A DNA stretch of 9,282 bases, taken from assembly GCA_003695015.1 (NCBI GenBank), contig RFJD01000217.1:1-9282 (forward strand). Direction: 5' to 3'. Below the pieces are notes generated by a model. The model made no database searches. It was not told the DNA's origin and worked only from the letters and a program-made list of their open reading frames with translations. A program made the position numbers and the translations under genes. Of this stretch, positions 5,701 through 9,282 are shown in pieces. This stretch comes from Verrucomicrobiota bacterium (GTDB lineage Bacteria; Verrucomicrobiota; Verrucomicrobiia; Limisphaerales; J093). Every line of letters starts with the position of its first letter. The first letter of the stretch is position 1.

Positions 5701-6873
5701 ATGCGCGACCGCCTGCGAGCCTGGACCGAATACCTCGAGACCTACGCGCTCGAAGTCATTTTCGAGCAACGCCGGGGAACGGTGGCGACGGGCCTGCGGA
5801 CGGTGTTGTTCGCGGCGTCGCGGCTGTTTGCCTTGGTGGTCAAGCTGCGTCGGCTGCTTTATCGCACGCGGTTGCTGCGGGATTACACGCTGGGCGTCCA
5901 GGTCATCGCCATCGGCAACCTCACCGTCGGGGGCACCGGCAAGACGCCGGTGGTCGAGAAGTTCGCCCGCGAACTCAAGGACCAGGGTCGCAACGTGGCC
6001 ATCCTTTCGCGGGGCTACCGCTCGAAGCCGATCCCGCTGCGGCGGCGCCTGCTCAACCGCCTTCTGTTCCGCACCGAGTCCAACCCGCCGCGGGTTGTCT
6101 CCGACGGCAAGTCGCTGCTGCTGGATTCCGAAACCGCCGGCGACGAGCCCTACATGCTGGCCTCGAACCTCAAGGACGTCGTGGTGCTGGTGGACAAGGA
6201 CCGCGTCAAGAGCGGGCTCTACGCGATCGAACGGTTCGGCTGTGACACGCTCTTGTTGGACGACGGCTTCCAGTACTGGAAACTGGCGGGCCGGCGGTCC
6301 GACGTCGTCCTGATCGACCGCCAGCAGCCCTTTGGCAACGGCCACCTGCTGCCCCGGGGAACCCTCCGGGAGCCGCCCTCCCACCTCTCCCGTGCTCACG
6401 TGGTCTTCATCACCAAGAGCGACGGCCAGACCGCCGCCCTCCGCGAACGCATCGCCCGCTACAACCCCCGGGCGCCCATCATCGAGTGCGTCCATCATCC
6501 GCTCTACCTCGAGGACGTGTTCACCGGCGAACGCAGCGAACTGGACCGCCTCAAGGGGCGCCGGGTGGCAACCATCAGCGGCATCGCCCAGCCCGAGAGC
6601 TTCGAGCAAAGCGTCGTGCGGCTCGGCGCCGAGCTGGTTTACACCAAGCGGTTCGCGGACCACCACCGCTTCAGCCAGCAGGAACTCCTCAACGCCATCA
6701 ACCGTTGCAAGAAACGGGAGGTCGAGTTGATCATCACCACCCAGAAGGACGCGGTCCGGTTTCCCAAACTCGACCGCCGCGACCTGCCGATCCTGTTCAT
6801 GCGGGTGGAAATCCAGATCGTCCGGGGCGCGCGCGACTTTCAGGAGTGCGTCCGCCGGATTTGCTTCCATTGA
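5701..6873 (+). CDS. lpxK: Tetraacyldisaccharide 4'-kinase
   Basis: LpxK phosphorylates the 4' position of the lipid A disaccharide at the inner face of the cytoplasmic membrane, the sixth step of the Raetz pathway. The protein is 390 residues, longer than the usual 310-340 because of an N-terminal extension of about 60 residues. Residues 30-55 form a hydrophobic/basic membrane-associating helix. The P-loop is GNLTVGGTGKTP (72-83). SRGYRSK (103-109), GDEP (147-150), LDDGFQ (186-191), RGTLREP (219-225), ADHHRF (319-324) and TTQKDAVRF (346-354) are all LpxK signatures. The Walker A lysine and the DD pair are intact. The ATG at 5701 is chosen because the extension has coherent amphipathic and hydrophobic character. 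No Shine-Dalgarno precedes it. The next gene starts 4 nt after the stop, which indicates an operon with the acyltransferase. Confidence 0.95.
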   Translation: MRDRLRAWTEYLETYALEVIFEQRRGTVATGLRTVLFAASRLFALVVKLRRLLYRTRLLRDYTLGVQVIAIGNLTVGGTGKTPVVEKFARELKDQGRNVAILSRGYRSKPIPLRRRLLNRLLFRTESNPPRVVSDGKSLLLDSETAGDEPYMLASNLKDVVVLVDKDRVKSGLYAIERFGCDTLLLDDGFQYWKLAGRRSDVVLIDRQQPFGNGHLLPRGTLREPPSHLSRAHVVFITKSDGQTAALRERIARYNPRAPIIECVHHPLYLEDVFTGERSELDRLKGRRVATISGIAQPESFEQSVVRLGAELVYTKRFADHHRFSQQELLNAINRCKKREVELIITTQKDAVRFPKLDRRDLPILFMRVEIQIVRGARDFQECVRRICFH

Positions 6874-6877
6874 GCCG

Positions 6878-7807
6878 ATGGCTGCCGACGCGCTGGTCTA
6901 TTGGACGGGACGCCTGCTGGTGGGCGGCATCCAGGCCCTGCCGCTGTGGGCCGTGGCCCGCCTGGGCCGGGCGTTGGGCGGGCTGGCTTGGCGGCTGGAC
7001 GCCCGGCATCGGCGCAACACCCTCCGCAACCTCCGGCTTGTCTTCGGCCGCGAGCAAACCGAACCCCAGCTCCGCCGCCTCGGCCTCGAACACTTTCGCC
7101 GGGTGGGCGAGAACTTCGCCTGCGCCATCAAGACCGCCGCCATGAGCGACGAGGCCATCGAGGCCGTCCTGGAGGTCGAGGGGATCGAACGGCTCCGGCC
7201 CGGCGACCCCGATCTGCCGCCCCAGCGGGTCATGGCCATCGGCCATTTCGGCAACTTCGAACTCTACGCCCGCGCCGCCCGCCGCCGCCTGCCGTTCCAA
7301 TACGCCGCGACGTATCGCGCCTTGAAATCGAGGGGTTTCGACCGCCTCCTGCAGGAGCTGCGGTCCCGCTCCGACTGCCTGTTCTTCGAAAGAAACACCG
7401 AGGGTGGCGCCCTGCGGCGGGCGATGAAGGAGCTGCCGTTGATGATCGGGTTTCTCTCCGATCAACACGCCGGCGCCCGCGGCCTGCCGGTGCCCTTCCT
7501 GGGCGAGGTGGCTTCGACCACACCCGCACCGGCCGTGTTCGCCCAACGCTACCGCTGCCCCCTTCACGTGGCGGTTTGCTACCGGACCGGCCTGGCGCGG
7601 TGGCGCATCGAGATCAGCCCCGCCATTCCCACCGAAACGCCCGCCGGCGAGCCCCGTCCGGCGCTCGACATCATGGCCGAGGTCAACCGCCTGTTCGAAG
7701 AGGCGGTTCGGCGTGATCCGGCCAACTGGTTTTGGGCCCATCGGCGCTGGCGGCCGGGCGCCCATCGGCCGCTCGCCGTTCCGGAGGTGCCTTCCCGTCT
7801 TCCGTGA
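6878..7807 (+). CDS. Lipid A acyltransferase, LpxL/HtrB family
   Basis: This is a 309-residue inner-membrane lysophospholipid-acyltransferase-like enzyme that adds a secondary acyl chain to a lipid A precursor. The length matches the family. A weakly hydrophobic N-terminal anchor is present (residues 12-38). The catalytic HxxxxE motif is HFGNFE at 123-128. A conserved block follows (YRALKSRGFDRLLQELR, 146-162), then SDQHAG (194-199) and the C-terminal signature PANWFWAHRRW (281-291). All typical residues are present, so activity is likely. LpxL and LpxM cannot be separated from sequence reading, so no symbol is given. It lies 4 nt after lpxK, and its TGA overlaps the GTG start of the next gene (GTGA, 7804-7807), which supports tight translational coupling. 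In this operon it would act on the same molecule as LpxK. Confidence 0.92.
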   Translation: MAADALVYWTGRLLVGGIQALPLWAVARLGRALGGLAWRLDARHRRNTLRNLRLVFGREQTEPQLRRLGLEHFRRVGENFACAIKTAAMSDEAIEAVLEVEGIERLRPGDPDLPPQRVMAIGHFGNFELYARAARRRLPFQYAATYRALKSRGFDRLLQELRSRSDCLFFERNTEGGALRRAMKELPLMIGFLSDQHAGARGLPVPFLGEVASTTPAPAVFAQRYRCPLHVAVCYRTGLARWRIEISPAIPTETPAGEPRPALDIMAEVNRLFEEAVRRDPANWFWAHRRWRPGAHRPLAVPEVPSRLP

Positions 7808-9015
7808 CGCCGTTCCCGGCATCCTGGCCCGCGGTGCGGCCCCGCATCATCGTACGGGGACCGGAAAGCATGGTGGACGCCGTGTTCACCATGGCCGCCC
7901 TGCAGGCGCTTCGGCAGGCGCTGCCGGAACAAACCCTGGCGCTCCTGGCGCCGGAGCCCCAAGCCGCCCTCTGGCGCGGGCATCCGGCGGTGGACCACCT
8001 CTGGCTGCGGACGGCGCGCGACACGACCTCGAGCCTCGTCAGACAGTGGCAGGCCGAGGGGTTCGACGTGGCCCTGGTGGCGTCGGACTCCTGGCAGGCG
8101 GCCTGGGAGGCATGGCGGGCGGGAACGCCGATGCGTGTGGGCTTCGCCCGCGGATGGTGGCGTGGGTTCCTGACGCATGCGGTGAAACCGCGGCCGGCCG
8201 CCTTGGAGCGACCGATGTCGGTTCGCCAAGTGCGCCGGGCCGTCGCGGGTCTGGCAACCGCCGTTGAGGGGAGCGGAAGGCCGCCGGAAGCAGGCGGAGC
8301 CGAACACGCCGGAGAAGCCTGGTTTCGGCTGGTGGCCGCCATGGGACTGCCGGTCCGTCCCCAACCGCCCCGAATCGCTCTGACCGACTCGGAGGTCCGG
8401 CGGGCTGTCGAACGACTTGGGCTGCCCGATCCGGCGGCCGATTCGGTCCCGTGGGTCGTCTTGGATGTGCGCTCCGGCGCGGCCCCGGCAGCCCGATGGC
8501 CCGAGGATCGTTGGCGGCAGGCGGTGGGCCGGATCCACAAAACCAGGCCCTGCCGGTGGTTGTTGACCGGCGGCATGCGCGACCGGGATTTCTCCCGACC
8601 GCTGGCCGTGCGGCTGGCGCGCGAGTTGGCCTCTTGGCGGCAGGGCGGCAGCGCGCCGGGCGCGGTCGCCTCCGAGCAATGGGTCTTCCACCTGGCGGGC
8701 AAGGCCACGTTGCGCGAATGGCTGGCGGTGGCTTCGCGATGCGCCGTCGTGGTCGCCGTCCACCCGGCGTCGCTTCACTTGGCGGCGGCCGCGGGCGCCC
8801 GGACGCTGGGTCTGGCGGCGGCGTTGGACCCCGGGGCATGGAAGCCTGGCGCTCCGGACGATCCGCGGCACCGGATGCTGGTTTCGCCGACGCCTTGCGT
8901 GGCCTGCCGCCGTGCCCAGTGCCCCTTGGACCGGCGTTGTCTCGAGGGGGTCACGGCGGATCAAATCGCCGGCGCCCTGGCGGCCATGCTCGCGCAACCG
9001 AAGGGGCGGGGTTGA
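7804..9015 (+). CDS. Glycosyltransferase family 9 (heptosyltransferase-like), divergent
   Basis: This is a 403-residue GT-B protein resembling ADP-heptose:LPS heptosyltransferases, which add core heptose on the inner face of the inner membrane. The N-terminal strand-loop RIIVRGPESMVDAVFTMAAL (14-33) matches the family start, with Asp25 at the catalytic base position. The second domain has WVVLDVRSG (217-225), RWPEDRWRQAV (231-241), LLTGG (253-257), LAGKATLREWL (297-307) and SLHLAAAAGARTLGL (323-337). The C-terminus has four cysteines (C365, C368, C373, C379) like the Cys cluster of many WaaF proteins. Two motifs are altered: the Lys usual before RWP is Ala230, and the D[ST]G-type motif is VHPAS at 319-323. 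The GTG at 7804 is chosen because it overlaps the previous TGA and sits just before the first strand. A TTG at 7732 is open but would overlap 76 nt. Acceptor and sugar are uncertain. Confidence 0.82.
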   Translation: MTPFPASWPAVRPRIIVRGPESMVDAVFTMAALQALRQALPEQTLALLAPEPQAALWRGHPAVDHLWLRTARDTTSSLVRQWQAEGFDVALVASDSWQAAWEAWRAGTPMRVGFARGWWRGFLTHAVKPRPAALERPMSVRQVRRAVAGLATAVEGSGRPPEAGGAEHAGEAWFRLVAAMGLPVRPQPPRIALTDSEVRRAVERLGLPDPAADSVPWVVLDVRSGAAPAARWPEDRWRQAVGRIHKTRPCRWLLTGGMRDRDFSRPLAVRLARELASWRQGGSAPGAVASEQWVFHLAGKATLREWLAVASRCAVVVAVHPASLHLAAAAGARTLGLAAALDPGAWKPGAPDDPRHRMLVSPTPCVACRRAQCPLDRRCLEGVTADQIAGALAAMLAQPKGRG

Positions 9016-9050
9016 GCGGCTGGCGACGGCGGTCGTTCGCTGCGCTTATT
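9015..9050 (+). terminator. Weak stem-loop after the envelope operon
   Basis: Just past the GT9 stop, AGCG (9015-9018) can pair with CGCT (9038-9041), and GCGAC (9023-9027) with GTCGT (9032-9036). A pyrimidine-rich stretch, GCGCTTATTCTCTC, follows. The stem is interrupted and short, so this is only a possible transcription end. Confidence 0.22.
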
Positions 9051-9282
9051 CTCTCGATAAACCGGGCTGGCATTATCCGCGGTTCGGGTTACCTTGGCGC
9101 CGCTTTGACCCGACAACAGAATCCTTCAAAACCAACGAGACCCACGATGATCCAGCATCGATCCCCCGCGCCTATTGCCATGGCGAATTCCCTCGGCGCT
9201 TTGTCCGGAGCCTTGGCGAGCCCCCGCGGCGGACACTTCAGAGCCGAACCAACCTGCGGAGCGGGGCGCGGCACCTTGGGGA
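9016..9282. other. 267-nt right edge with no convincing gene
   Basis: Apart from the weak stem-loop I see no firm feature. The stretch 9044-9076 is more AT-rich than its surroundings and could hold a promoter for a gene beyond the window. An ATG at 9147 opens a frame that runs off the right edge for 45 codons (MIQHRSPAPIAMANSLGALS...). Its third codon positions are less GC-biased than those of the real genes (12 of 45 end in A or T), and no family is recognised. The opposite-strand frame 9089-9274 is equally unsupported. Confidence 0.4.

Noticed and set aside
5683..6870. Long minus-strand open frame (395 codons) covering lpxK
   Set aside because: The complement lies exactly under a clear LpxK and the translation has no recognisable domain. 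It is a codon-bias shadow.
7579..8997. Minus-strand open frame of 472 codons under the acyltransferase and GT9 genes
   Set aside because: It spans two real genes, is very Arg/Gly/Pro-rich, and has no domain signature.

Overview
The window is GC-rich bacterial chromosome with a housekeeping character. I see no transposase, integrase, phage gene, CRISPR array, toxin-antitoxin pair, rRNA or tRNA. Four things point to a diderm of the PVC group, most likely a Verrucomicrobiota: lipid A genes (a Gram-negative outer membrane), a diaminopimelate aminotransferase of the LL-DAP type, a Tat-exported Gfo/Idh/MocA oxidoreductase of the kind that is abundant in Planctomycetes and Verrucomicrobia, and an LpxK with a long N-terminal extension. 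This placement is an inference from protein character, not from a marker gene. Gene starts almost all lack a Shine-Dalgarno sequence, which fits that group.

Left part (1-2679): the 3' end of a HEAT-repeat protein gene (+) converges on a small stand-alone Smr-domain gene (-). That gene is divergent from a Tat-signal oxidoreductase gene (+). The convergent HEAT/Smr junction carries a strong GC-rich inverted repeat.

Middle part (2680-4250): a short convergent spacer holds a 9-bp tandem array built on the palindrome CGGATCCG. Next comes a two-gene minus-strand unit: a protein with only the Lon substrate-binding (LAN) domain and a very acidic tail, followed with a 23-nt overlap by a DUF1844 protein. 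A near-perfect 12-bp stem-loop lies inside the last codons of the DUF1844 gene and may act as a terminator for one or both strands.

Right part (4251-9282): after a 156-nt divergent region rich in perfect palindromes come four co-directional genes. They are dapL (lysine/peptidoglycan precursor synthesis), lpxK (lipid A 4'-kinase), an LpxL/HtrB-type lipid A acyltransferase, and a family 9 (heptosyltransferase-like) glycosyltransferase. Spacings are 46 nt, 4 nt and a 4-nt GTGA overlap, so at least the last three look like one cell-envelope operon that finishes lipid A and starts or extends the core sugar. The glycosyltransferase has lost two motifs usually conserved in the family. The final 267 nt hold no convincing gene.

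I did not find a clearly new multi-gene system. The points most worth a second look are the acidic LAN-domain protein coupled to DUF1844, the divergent GT9 active site, and the DNA structures at gene ends and in the dapL upstream region.
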